Origin: Chloracidobacterium sp. | Lineage (GTDB): Bacteria; Acidobacteriota; Blastocatellia; Pyrinomonadales; Pyrinomonadaceae | Reading direction: 5' to 3' | NCBI GenBank assembly: GCA_016711345.1 | Contig: JADJTD010000001.1 | Span: forward strand, 1,302,001-1,366,000 | DNA: 64,000 nt | Shown here: positions 1 through 8,500 of the stretch, in pieces | How positions within the stretch are numbered: the first letter of the stretch is position 1 | Layout of the letters: the number at the start of each line of letters is the position of its first letter | The notes under the pieces: model-generated | Database searches by the model: none | Seen by the model: only the letters and a program-made list of their open reading frames with translations | Told to the model about the DNA's origin: nothing | Program-made: the position numbers and the translations under genes

Positions 1-926
1 GTTTCTGGGTTGGCGGAACTCCGTGGCGCCAGCAGATCGCGATCCTTGTAGGTGCTCTCGCATCTGCCTTGGTCCTCGGTTCGCTGCTCATTATGCTCAA
101 CAACAATGAGACATACTTCCAAAAAATAGACGCGGCAAATCCTGTTTTCTCAAAAACGATCACTGAGGATAAACTCTTCAAACAGGGCGGCCAGCCACAA
201 ATCGAGAAGGTCAGCAACGGCAAATACAAAGATACGGATACAACTACCTATCGTGTTTGGCAGAACACTGAGCCAAAAGACGGCCAGGTCGGCAAGTATC
301 TGATCGATCAATCTGGAAAGCCTGTATATTTCGTCGATCCCGGCATCAACGGTATTCTCAAAAAAGACGAAGACGGCAACGATCTAACGCGATATGACGC
401 ACCTAAAGCGACGCTGATGAGCTATATCATCAAAGGCGTACTTGGTCAGAATTTGCCGTGGGGACTCGTGATTCTCGGCGCAATGATCGCCATTGTTCTT
501 GAACTTGCGGGGGTGCCGTCGCTGGCATTCGCGGTTGGGATATATCTACCACTCTCGACATCGGCACCGATCTTTTTCGGCGGCATCGTCAGATATCTAG
601 TCGATATATATCTGAAACGCAAACTGGCGGCCGAAAATCTGACAGAGGAACAGATCATTGCCGAAACCGACAAATCGAGCGGCGTTCTGATGGCATCAGG
701 CTACATCGCCGGTGGAGCGATAGCAGGTATCCTTATTGCTCTTTTTGCAGTTCAGCCGACGCTTAAAGGAATTCAGGATGCGGCTGAACACTGGTCGAAA
801 GGCAGCAATCCTTTCTTTACCGGAGATTACTCGGACATTCTCGGTATTCTGCCTTTTGTCGTATTGATGGTTGTGCTCTATACGGTCGGCCGCGAATGGT
901 GGTTGGCGGGTAAGAAGACGGCTTAG
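1..926 (+). CDS. OPT-family oligopeptide transporter, C-terminal part (5' end outside window)
   Basis: The frame is already open at base 3, and the first in-frame start-like codon (TTG at 69) lies inside a membrane helix, so this is the 3' end of a longer gene. About 307 residues are visible. A helix at the left edge is followed by a soluble loop of roughly 85 residues, then four or more hydrophobic segments. The motif AVGIYLPLS followed by PIFFGG is typical of the OPT (oligopeptide transporter) superfamily, proton-coupled importers of peptides or metal chelates in the cytoplasmic membrane. The C-terminus is intact (LAGKKTA). The substrate cannot be read from this fragment. Confidence 0.85.
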   Translation, partial: FWVGGTPWRQQIAILVGALASALVLGSLLIMLNNNETYFQKIDAANPVFSKTITEDKLFKQGGQPQIEKVSNGKYKDTDTTTYRVWQNTEPKDGQVGKYLIDQSGKPVYFVDPGINGILKKDEDGNDLTRYDAPKATLMSYIIKGVLGQNLPWGLVILGAMIAIVLELAGVPSLAFAVGIYLPLSTSAPIFFGGIVRYLVDIYLKRKLAAENLTEEQIIAETDKSSGVLMASGYIAGGAIAGILIALFAVQPTLKGIQDAAEHWSKGSNPFFTGDYSDILGILPFVVLMVVLYTVGREWWLAGKKTA

Positions 927-1050
927 TCCGAAGCGCAAAATATTGTTTTACATTTTTGATGCGACACGTTATTATGAAGTTAAGACGTGTCGCTTTTTGG
1001 TTACTTATAAGGTTTTCCACCTTTTGACGTTTTCCAACAGATCTTTACGA

Positions 1051-1944
1051 ATGAGAATTTTGAATCCTTTTAGTTCTTCGCGCCGGAGCCTTTGCGGGTT
1101 ACTGCTCCTCTCCAGTTGTATCGCCGGCTGTTCTGTAGCCGAGCCAAAGATCTCGGCAAATGTTGATTCCAAAACAGTTGCTAGCAAGTCAGATTCTGTA
1201 AATTCCACATCCGCAAATCCTCAGGGAGCCACTATTCCGATCGATCCTAATGGGCCGGCGGACACTGTTCGTGTGTTTTACAAACACCTTCGCGAACAAA
1301 AATTCCGCGAAGCGATCTTTTTGACGAATTTAAAGCCCGCGATAGCTAGCCTTAACGACATCGAACTAAAAGACTTTTCACTAGATTTTGAAGCGATAGC
1401 CGGCCAGATTCCGGCAGAGGTAAAGATTAATGGCGAGATAGTCACCGGCGATCAGGCAACGGTCACATTCGATCTTCCGAATGAAGAAGACGGAAAGATT
1501 GAGACACAGACGATGAGGCTGCGGAAAGAGGGCGAAGTTTGGGTAATCCTGATCGTTGACGAGGCTTCAGAAGGCGACATTAAAAAGGAAGGTAAGAATT
1601 ATTTTTACAGCCTTCGGATAAAAACGCATGAGGAAGAAGCTAAGAAGATGCTTGAGCGCATTTCCAAAGCTGAGCTTGTGCACGGTCTCCAGAACGGCGG
1701 CGTTTTTGCCGATATGGACACCTTGGTCAGCTCCGGCTTGCTGCCTGAGGACATAAAAACAAGCGCGTCCACTGGCTATAATTACACGATCAATCTGGCC
1801 GCTGACAAGAGAAAATACACCGCAACCGCAACTCCCGCCGAATACGGTAAGAGCGGAAAAATATCATATCTTTTGCAGCTCGATGCAAAAAATGTTTCCC
1901 ATGTTAAGAGCAAAGACACCGGCGGCAAGCCGATGACTAAGTAA
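1051..1944 (+). CDS. Lipoprotein with a type IV pilin-like C-terminal domain
   Basis: The ATG at 1051 is chosen because a lipoprotein signal peptide follows at once: Arg-rich start, hydrophobic stretch, lipobox IAGC with Cys27. The frame is open further upstream, but that part has no signal character. The protein is 297 residues. Residues of about 60-180 look like a small alpha+beta NTF2/DUF4878-type domain (VRVFYKHLREQKFREAI near its start). Residues of about 190-285 resemble the globular part of acidobacterial type IV pilins (KAELVHG, LVSSGLLPEDI, GYNYTINL, YTATATPAEYGKSG). The hydrophobic pilin N-helix is absent. The function is unknown. The domain pairing is inferred from motif resemblance only. 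Confidence 0.7.
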   Translation: MRILNPFSSSRRSLCGLLLLSSCIAGCSVAEPKISANVDSKTVASKSDSVNSTSANPQGATIPIDPNGPADTVRVFYKHLREQKFREAIFLTNLKPAIASLNDIELKDFSLDFEAIAGQIPAEVKINGEIVTGDQATVTFDLPNEEDGKIETQTMRLRKEGEVWVILIVDEASEGDIKKEGKNYFYSLRIKTHEEEAKKMLERISKAELVHGLQNGGVFADMDTLVSSGLLPEDIKTSASTGYNYTINLAADKRKYTATATPAEYGKSGKISYLLQLDAKNVSHVKSKDTGGKPMTK

Positions 1945-2019
1945 AAATATGTACAAAATCTATTGATATTTGTGTAATAGAGTACTATATATTGTGTGTA
2001 GTTCCTTATTGGTTTCGGT

Positions 2020-2481
2020 ATGATACGTGAACTAATAACCAGATTCAACCGCTCGCTGTCCGAACGCATGGTCTCGTCTCGGCGTCGTCATAAGGCTCCG
2101 ATGAAGGTTTGGTTCGAGCCGGAAGTGAATACGGATCAAGCGCGAGATGAAGCTCTTTCGGCCTGCATTTGTGGTGAGATCGCTGATATAAGTCGAACCG
2201 GCATCGGATTCATAGTTCCATCGATTCGTATCAAAGAGAAATATCTGGTCGGCCAGCAACGCAACCTCAATATTGAGATTGAACTTCCCACCGGGAAAAT
2301 TTTTATGCGGGCAGTCGGATGCCGTTACGAAAAAGTAGGTGTCCACTTGTCAGCGGAGCGTTTTTTCGTAGGAGCTCAAATACTGAATCTCACGGGCGTC
2401 GACAAAGAAAACTACGAAACATTCCTACAAAACGGCAATCGGCCCGCACGTGGCGCGGCAAGTATGGAGCTTGGCAATTGA
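2020..2481 (+). CDS. PilZ-domain protein (possible c-di-GMP receptor)
   Basis: 153 residues. PilZ domains bind cyclic di-GMP through an Arg-rich switch (RxxxR) and a D/NxSxxG motif. Here RRRHK occurs near residues 21-25 and DISRTGIGF near residue 57, in the expected order, followed by a beta-barrel-like stretch. No other domain is attached, so it would act as an adaptor binding a partner protein, as small PilZ proteins often do. The ATG at 2020 has only a weak upstream GG-rich site. The preceding gene ends 75 bp upstream, and a strong terminator follows at 2513. Confidence 0.75.
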   Translation: MIRELITRFNRSLSERMVSSRRRHKAPMKVWFEPEVNTDQARDEALSACICGEIADISRTGIGFIVPSIRIKEKYLVGQQRNLNIEIELPTGKIFMRAVGCRYEKVGVHLSAERFFVGAQILNLTGVDKENYETFLQNGNRPARGAASMELGN

Positions 2482-2512
2482 GTAGTAGAATCATTGTGCA
2501 GTAGCTGAATAA

Positions 2513-2541
2513 GTGTAAGGATAAATCCTTACGCTTTTTTT
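2513..2541 (+). terminator. Rho-independent terminator after the PilZ gene
   Basis: GTGTAAGG at 2513-2520 pairs with CCTTACGC at 2527-2534 (one G-T pair) around an AT-rich loop, followed by seven T residues. It lies between the stop at 2481 and the next ATG at 2545. Confidence 0.8.
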
Positions 2542-2544
2542 ATT

Positions 2545-3627
2545 ATGAAAAACATGGTTGGTATTGGGATTATTGGAACCGGTTTCGCCAGAAGTGTTCA
2601 GATTCCGGCTTTTTTGTCCTGCGAAAATGCAAGGATAGTTTCGGTGGCAAGCGGCAGCATCGAAAACGCACGTTCGACAGCCGACGAGTTTGGCGTTGAA
2701 CATTATACCGATGATTGGAAAGAGACCATTCGTCACGACGAGTTGGATCTTGTCTGTATCACAACACCGCCTTACCTTCACCGCGAGATGGTCCTTCTGG
2801 CTCTCGAACATGAAAAGCACATCTTGTGTGAAAAACCGATGTCGATGAACATCGCCGAAGCGGTTGAGATGGCTAAGGCGGCTGATTTAGTAAATGTACT
2901 GTCTCTCATCGATCACGAGCTGCGTTTTCAACATGGAAGGCAGACCGCTTTTGCGATGCTGCGGCTTGGTGAGATCGGAAAGGTCCGTCACGCAAAATAT
3001 AATTTCCAAGCTCCGCATCGCGGCGATCCGAACAGGCAATGGAACTGGTGGTCGGACAAAGAGCAGGGCGGCGGAGCTTTGGGAGCGATAAATTCTCACA
3101 TAGTTGATTCATTTCACTGGCTTCTTGGAACAAGCATTTCAAGTGTGTTCTGCCAATTGCACACGGTCATTAAAGAACGGCGAGATCAGTCCGGAACTCT
3201 TAGGCAAGTTACATCAGACGACGAAGCGAATATGCTGCTGCGTTTTGCTGACAGCGAACTGACTGAGGATGCGACAGGAATGGTCTCTGTTTCAATGACT
3301 GCGGGTCCTAAATATCAGAATCGCATGGAAATATTCGGCACGGATGGTGTCATGAGGATCGATCACCGCGGCGAACTTTTTGTCGCCAAGACCGGTGAAG
3401 ATGACTGGAATGAGATCGAAGTCGAACTCGGCGAATCGATCAAAGGTGTGCCCGATACAGGCTTTGCACGCGGATTTACGGCCTTTGCCCCGAAGATAGT
3501 GGATGCAATAAGTAAGGGTAAGAATTTTATAGAAAATGCTGCGACGTTCGATGACGGCGTTCAAATTCAGCGTGTGCTTGATGCTGCCAGAGAATCAGAC
3601 GCCACAAAATGTGCTGTCGCGATCTGA
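2545..3627 (+). CDS. Gfo/Idh/MocA-family NAD(P)-dependent oxidoreductase
   Basis: 360 residues, the usual length for the family. The N-terminal Rossmann fold is clear (GIGIIGTGFARSVQIPAF, residues 5-22). The family motif EKPMSMN follows near residue 95 (ILCEKPMS), where the Lys is catalytic or substrate-binding. The C-terminal half is the beta-sheet substrate domain. Members oxidise or reduce hydroxyls of sugars, inositols or related polyols. The substrate cannot be inferred from neighbours. An inositol-3-phosphate synthase is encoded in the window (42100-43416), but 39 kb away. Translation starts 4 bp after the terminator T-run of the previous gene, with no clear Shine-Dalgarno site. Confidence 0.85.
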   Translation: MKNMVGIGIIGTGFARSVQIPAFLSCENARIVSVASGSIENARSTADEFGVEHYTDDWKETIRHDELDLVCITTPPYLHREMVLLALEHEKHILCEKPMSMNIAEAVEMAKAADLVNVLSLIDHELRFQHGRQTAFAMLRLGEIGKVRHAKYNFQAPHRGDPNRQWNWWSDKEQGGGALGAINSHIVDSFHWLLGTSISSVFCQLHTVIKERRDQSGTLRQVTSDDEANMLLRFADSELTEDATGMVSVSMTAGPKYQNRMEIFGTDGVMRIDHRGELFVAKTGEDDWNEIEVELGESIKGVPDTGFARGFTAFAPKIVDAISKGKNFIENAATFDDGVQIQRVLDAARESDATKCAVAI

Positions 3628-3631
3628 ACAG

Positions 3632-5398
3632 CTAATCCAACTCGACTTTGCCGTTTGTCAGTGAGGTCGGAATCTCTCCTTCGTTGAACACCCATCTTTC
3701 CCAAGTGAGCGGAGATGCTGAATCAGGCGTTCCAACCGCAACGAACCTAAGATTTAAAAGCAATCCGTTTTCGTCAATCGGCATCGGGCCGTAGATCGCA
3801 ACTCGCAAAAGTCCAGGCTCCCGAGCGTTAACTACCGAAGTGAGACCGCGGCTGACTGTTCCCGCTAGATCTACAGGATCGGCCTGCGGCTGTATCACGG
3901 TTGGGTCGTATCTGAGATCAAACTCATAAGAAATAACATTCTTATTTGCAATGCCCTGTACTTTCACTGGAATGACCACTTCCTTTTCACGCACGGTTGC
4001 CAAATTCGGCAGTTCTACGGATGCGCTATTCTCAGGACCTATATTGACCGGCCTTGCAGCGCTTGGCACCCAATTACCCGTAACTTCGCCCATTAATAGG
4101 CCGACATAGTCTTCTCCGGTGATGGTTCCAGACACTGACGGATATGTACGGCTCGTTGGCGAAGAAGCAACTGGAAATGTCGGCCCGGGCGGGACGAAGA
4201 ATCTCCAGGTTCCAGCAATGCCTGATGGCGAAGCGGCGACAGCAAAGTTAGCTATCAGCGACGCATCAAATGACGAAATAGCGCCATTATTGCTGACATC
4301 AGCCGATACTTTATGATTATTCGTCGCCAAAATTAGAGTACCGGAAACGTGCTGAGCTATCCGCGCGGCGTCATTCGATGTAATGCCGTTTTGTCCGGTT
4401 GTTTTAGACAGTGAAACGGTGTATGAACCAGCACCAAAACCGCTCAATACGTACTGGCCAGCCGTGGCTCCCGGAGCAGCGGTCGTAGTGCTAACGTTGG
4501 GCGAACCCGTTCCGGTGACCGTGACATTTGAAATGTACTTCGGCGGAACGGCTGCATTGCCGTAGGTTATCGTTCCATATATTTCCGGAGTGCCGGAAGG
4601 CGTCGGCGTTGAGGTTGGTGTGTTAGTTGGTGTTGACGTTGGAGTATTAGTCGGCGTCGCTCCGCCGGCAATCGTTCCCGTGCCTGTGATCGCGATTGAA
4701 TAAGGTCCGCTCGGGCCCGGAGGCGTTCCTCCAGTCGAGTAGGCATCAACCACAATATTATATGTTCCGGCAGGCATGTTGGAAATAACAACATGCTCGG
4801 CTTCGCCCTCGGCGTTATCATCGTCCACAACAATCGCATCAGCCAATGAATTGCTGCATACATCCGTATACACGATCAAAGCCAGATCTTCAGAGCCGGT
4901 AGGCGTCAAAGTTACGTCAATGCTGTTATTCGAACTTGTAAACGTGATGCTGTATGCCACATCAGGCCCCGTGCCCGTACCGAGAAAAACGCCCCCGCGC
5001 GGGGCCGCTTCGACCGGGCCGCCGCCGGTAGCGATACAAGTCGGACATCCGGTTACAGTCGGAGCTACGATTGAAACCGGGAGGTCATAGTCGTCCGTCA
5101 TTCCCAGCGTTGTTCCGGTATCATTGTAGGGAAACGCTCCTATAGCAGTTGCTGCGCCGCATGAGTCGCCTCCCTCAAACGGACGGCTGGCCAACCTTCT
5201 ATTATCGGCAATAATTACTTCTTTTGATGTCATCAAACCTGCGGTAGCCTTGTAGTGGTCTGCCCCAATGATGAGACACACCATCAAAAATATACTCACC
5301 AATGTGATTCTTGCCCGCCGAAGAATGAATGTAAGAGCGGAGTTGTTTTGCCCGATACGTTCTGAGGTGGTTTTTATAAGGTTCTTTGACCGGCTCAT
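3632..5398 (-). CDS. Secreted modular protein: PPC-like domain, Thr-Pro linker, dockerin-like pair, cohesin-like domain
   Basis: The start is placed at the ATG at 5398 (MSRSKN, 588 residues). A GTG at 5470 also opens the frame but lies upstream of the likely -10 element. A membrane/signal segment (TLVSIFLMVCLIIGA) is near residues 31-45. Residues of about 80-240 resemble a bacterial pre-peptidase C-terminal (PPC) domain. A TPTNTPTS linker covers about 243-270. A dockerin-like pair covers about 310-390; the second Ca2+ loop reads DVSNNGAISSFDAS, while the first (TTGQNGITSNDAAR) is one residue short. Residues of about 455-588 are a cohesin-like beta-sandwich (ISYEFDLRYDP), where the protein ends. 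It is a shortened relative of the 5552-10600 protein, and no catalytic motif is visible. Confidence 0.75.
   Translation of the reverse strand: MSRSKNLIKTTSERIGQNNSALTFILRRARITLVSIFLMVCLIIGADHYKATAGLMTSKEVIIADNRRLASRPFEGGDSCGAATAIGAFPYNDTGTTLGMTDDYDLPVSIVAPTVTGCPTCIATGGGPVEAAPRGGVFLGTGTGPDVAYSITFTSSNNSIDVTLTPTGSEDLALIVYTDVCSNSLADAIVVDDDNAEGEAEHVVISNMPAGTYNIVVDAYSTGGTPPGPSGPYSIAITGTGTIAGGATPTNTPTSTPTNTPTSTPTPSGTPEIYGTITYGNAAVPPKYISNVTVTGTGSPNVSTTTAAPGATAGQYVLSGFGAGSYTVSLSKTTGQNGITSNDAARIAQHVSGTLILATNNHKVSADVSNNGAISSFDASLIANFAVAASPSGIAGTWRFFVPPGPTFPVASSPTSRTYPSVSGTITGEDYVGLLMGEVTGNWVPSAARPVNIGPENSASVELPNLATVREKEVVIPVKVQGIANKNVISYEFDLRYDPTVIQPQADPVDLAGTVSRGLTSVVNAREPGLLRVAIYGPMPIDENGLLLNLRFVAVGTPDSASPLTWERWVFNEGEIPTSLTNGKVELD
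4600..4665 (-). repeat. Low-complexity repeat encoding a TPTNTPTS linker
   Basis: Degenerate GGYGTT/GGHGTN units encode alternating Thr-Pro with Asn/Ser between the PPC-like and dockerin-like parts of the 3632-5398 protein. Confidence 0.8.
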
Positions 5399-5447
5399 AA
5401 TACAAAATCCGTAAGTCCGCGTCGGAAGTGTCTGGACGAATAGCCAG

Positions 5448-5476
5448 ATTATACTATATGGCTTAACCACTAAGGA
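5448..5476 (-). promoter_or_regulatory. Candidate promoter for the 3632-5398 gene
   Basis: On the minus strand a perfect TATAAT (5448-5453) lies within TATAGTATAAT, about 50 bp upstream of the ATG at 5398. The -35 position (5471-5476, TCCTTA) is a poor match, so only the -10 is convincing. Confidence 0.4.
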
Positions 5477-5498
5477 AAATAAGAACTTAATTTATTCA

Positions 5499-5529
5499 AA
5501 TAAAAAGGGCGAGCCGAAGCCCGCCCTTT
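5499..5529 (-). terminator. Strong UUCG-loop terminator after the 5552-10600 gene
   Basis: On the minus strand AAAGGGCGGGC, a TTCG loop and GCTCGCCCTTT form an 11-bp stem with one G-U pair (5504-5529), followed by a T-rich tract. The stop of the 5552-10600 gene lies 22 bp upstream in the transcript. Very similar hairpins end two other giant secreted genes (55836-55859 and 62420-62443). Confidence 0.9.
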
Positions 5530-5551
5530 AGTCTTATTGATCGTCGTCTCG

Positions 5552-8500
5552 TTATTGAGCGGCGATCATGTCTGTGCTAACTGACTGGCCGGTGATGCTG
5601 ACTGTCAGCGGGGCGAATGTTGAGTGCTTGGAATCGACGCTGACCGTGTACGTCTGGCCGACTGTCAGCCCTCCGAAACGATAGACTCCGAATCCATTCG
5701 ACATTGCAGAACGGACAGCTCCCGTTGTGGTGTCCGTCAATGTGACGCGGGCATTTGCAATGCCCTGTCCCATCGTGTTCACCACACGGCCTGTCAGCTC
5801 GGCCTGGTTTGGTGCCGAGGCTGACAATTCGATCGCTCCGTCCGTTGTAAGTGTTCCCGGATCGCCTTCATTGAACATCACGTTCTCCCAAGTAAGCGGC
5901 GAGGTGGAACCAGGGGCTCCGACTGCCGTGAACTTGAGATTGAGCAGCAATCCGTTGCTGTCGATCGGATACGCTCCGTACATGACCACTCTCAGCAGTC
6001 CCGGCTCGTTCGGGTTTGCCACTGCTGTTAAGCCGCGGCTAACCGTTCCTGCCAGGTCAACAGGCTCTGCTTGAGGCTGGATCACTGTCGGATCATAACG
6101 GAGATCGAATTCATAAGAGATAATTCCCTTATTCACCGCTCCGTTGATAGCCACAGGTATGATCACTTCGCTGTCTGCCGGTGTCACAAGTCTCGGAGCT
6201 GCTATTGCCGTGCTCCTTTCAGGACCTGCTGCCGGTCGAAGCGGACCTGCTGCCCAGTTACCCGTCACCTCGCCCACAAGGATACCGATGTAGTCCTGTC
6301 CGGTCTGAACACCGATCGGGTCTGTGTATGACCTTGTAGTCGGTGATGCTCCGATCGGGAACGTCGGTTCGGTTACGCTCGGGACAAAGAACCTCCACGT
6401 GTTGGTGATACCAATTGGTGGCCCTAGGCCCGACACAAATCTCGCGATCTGTGCTGCGTCGGTCGATGACAGTGCTCCGTTATTCGTTACGTCTGCCGCT
6501 ATCCTCTGACGAGAAGTTGGGATAACAGAAACAGCTGAAACGTGCTGGGCAATCCTCGCCGCATCAGCTGAAGAGATGCCGTTCTGACCGGTCGTCTTCG
6601 TAACACCAATCGTGTAGTTACCCGCACCGAATCCGGTCAGCGTATACTGTCCCGCTGTTCCGCCCGGTGCCGCTGTCGTCGTCGTAACGAGCGGCGAACC
6701 AACCGTGCTCGCCACCGTCGCGTTCGAGATGAACTTAGTGGTCGGCGATGCAGGGTTGCCGTAGGTTACTGTTCCGGCAACTGATGACGCTCCGCCCGGA
6801 GTTACAGTCGCAGTCGGCGTTGCAGTGTTGGTAGCAGTCGCTGTGGCCGTATTTGTCGCCGTCGGCGTCGAGCCGCCGGGCAGGATAACGCTGTAAGTAC
6901 CGAGCAGCGTGGCGGTGCCCAAGTCGCTCACATCATCCGCAGGGAAATAGATGTTGCCGGTGGTCGAAGCGGTCAAGAGGGCCGCATATACGACTGCATT
7001 GGTCGTCCAAGTGCCAGTACCGCTGAATGCCACCTGTCCGGAGGTAAAGGTTGTTGTTGCTGTTGCAGAGTAGCTCCATGAGTTCAGACCCGGTTCGGTG
7101 GTACTGCTGGAACGGAACAGCGCCGGCGAGTTGTCCGTCGGCACCGAGGCCGCCGTCAGAGTACCGCTGACCAAGGTCGGCGTGGTGAACGTGAATGCTC
7201 CCGCATTAGCGAACATATTCTCAAAGTAGAAGCCCGTGGTGGTGTCGCCGCTAACGGTGGCCGCTGACACACCGCTGGTCGCGGTGATCGTGATCTGGTT
7301 TGCTGTGGTCAGATCAACCACCACCAACTCCCCGCCCGGCGTCGGTGACGCTGTCGCAGTTGCGGTCGCAGTATTCGTATTCGTCGGAGTAGGCGATGCT
7401 GTTAAGGTCGCCGTCGCCGTGCTTGTCGCGGTCGCCGTATTTGTCGCGGTAAATGTACTCGTAGGCGTCGGTGATGCTGTTGCCGTACTCGTTGGCGTTG
7501 CACATGTCAGCGAATCCGTCGTAATGTTCAACTCCCATCCACCAGCAATGCTGCCGAGATCAGTGCCAACATCGTCTCGCACATAAAGCGACCAAGTTCC
7601 GTTTGGATTTGTTCCTGCAAATGTCTGTAGTAACAATCCGCTCGCCGGTGGAGCCGCTGGGGCCGGGGCCGGAGCCGGGAAAACATCTGTCGTAGTGTCA
7701 TAGTTAGCTGCTCGATAGGATCCTGTAGAAAGCAGAGTGCCATCAGGCAGAGCTAGAGCGGAATCGTCATCGATAGTTAGTGTTATACCCGTGACATCAT
7801 CAGATCCTCCCACATCCGACATGACAAGAGCATTCTGTCCGCCTGGGCCAACCAACATAATGTCAATGTCGTCCGGGAACGTATGGCTTAGGCCATTGAG
7901 TTTAACGCTAACCTTGTAAACGGTGCCTGTAAGCCCTGAAACCGCAATATCAGAAGGGTATGGAGCACCAGCGGCGTTATCGTTAATAGTGATCGCCGTC
8001 GTATTTGCATAATTGAATGGCGTACAAGCAGCTGTCGGAGTTGCCGTGAACGTAGCCGAGGGTGATGCAGTCGGCGTATTGGTTGCAGTTGCGGTATTGG
8101 TCGGAGTCGCCGTATTTGTAGGAGTTGTTGTATTTGTCGGCGTCGTCGTGTTTGTTGGGGTCGTCGTGTTTGTCGGCGTTACAGTACCACACGAACTGTC
8201 GATCGTAAGCGAGAATGCTCTCGCTGAGCCTGTATCTCCGCCGCCGTTGTCACTAATGTTTATAATCCAGTCTCCATTTGTCGTCTGACCGTCAAACGCA
8301 CTCAGTGGGTTGTTCGGCGAGAATGTTCCCGTCGGGAATGCTGCATTCGTGTCTACTCCGCACTGCGTCTCGATCGATGGGAATCCTCCGTCGTCATCCA
8401 ATGCCAACTGGGCAAGGTTGTTACTGCTACAGCCGAATGTTGATAACGGAACACCGGGACGGTCATAGACTGTTACGGTAGTTCCCAGAGGAGACGTAAC

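Noticed and set aside
8013..8288. Plus-strand open frame rich in VGVAVFVGVVV opposite the P-domain linker
   Set aside because: It is the antisense reading of the Thr-Pro linker repeat. Similar frames occur opposite every linker (7236-7586, 53381-53746, 57104-57541). No RBS or domain.
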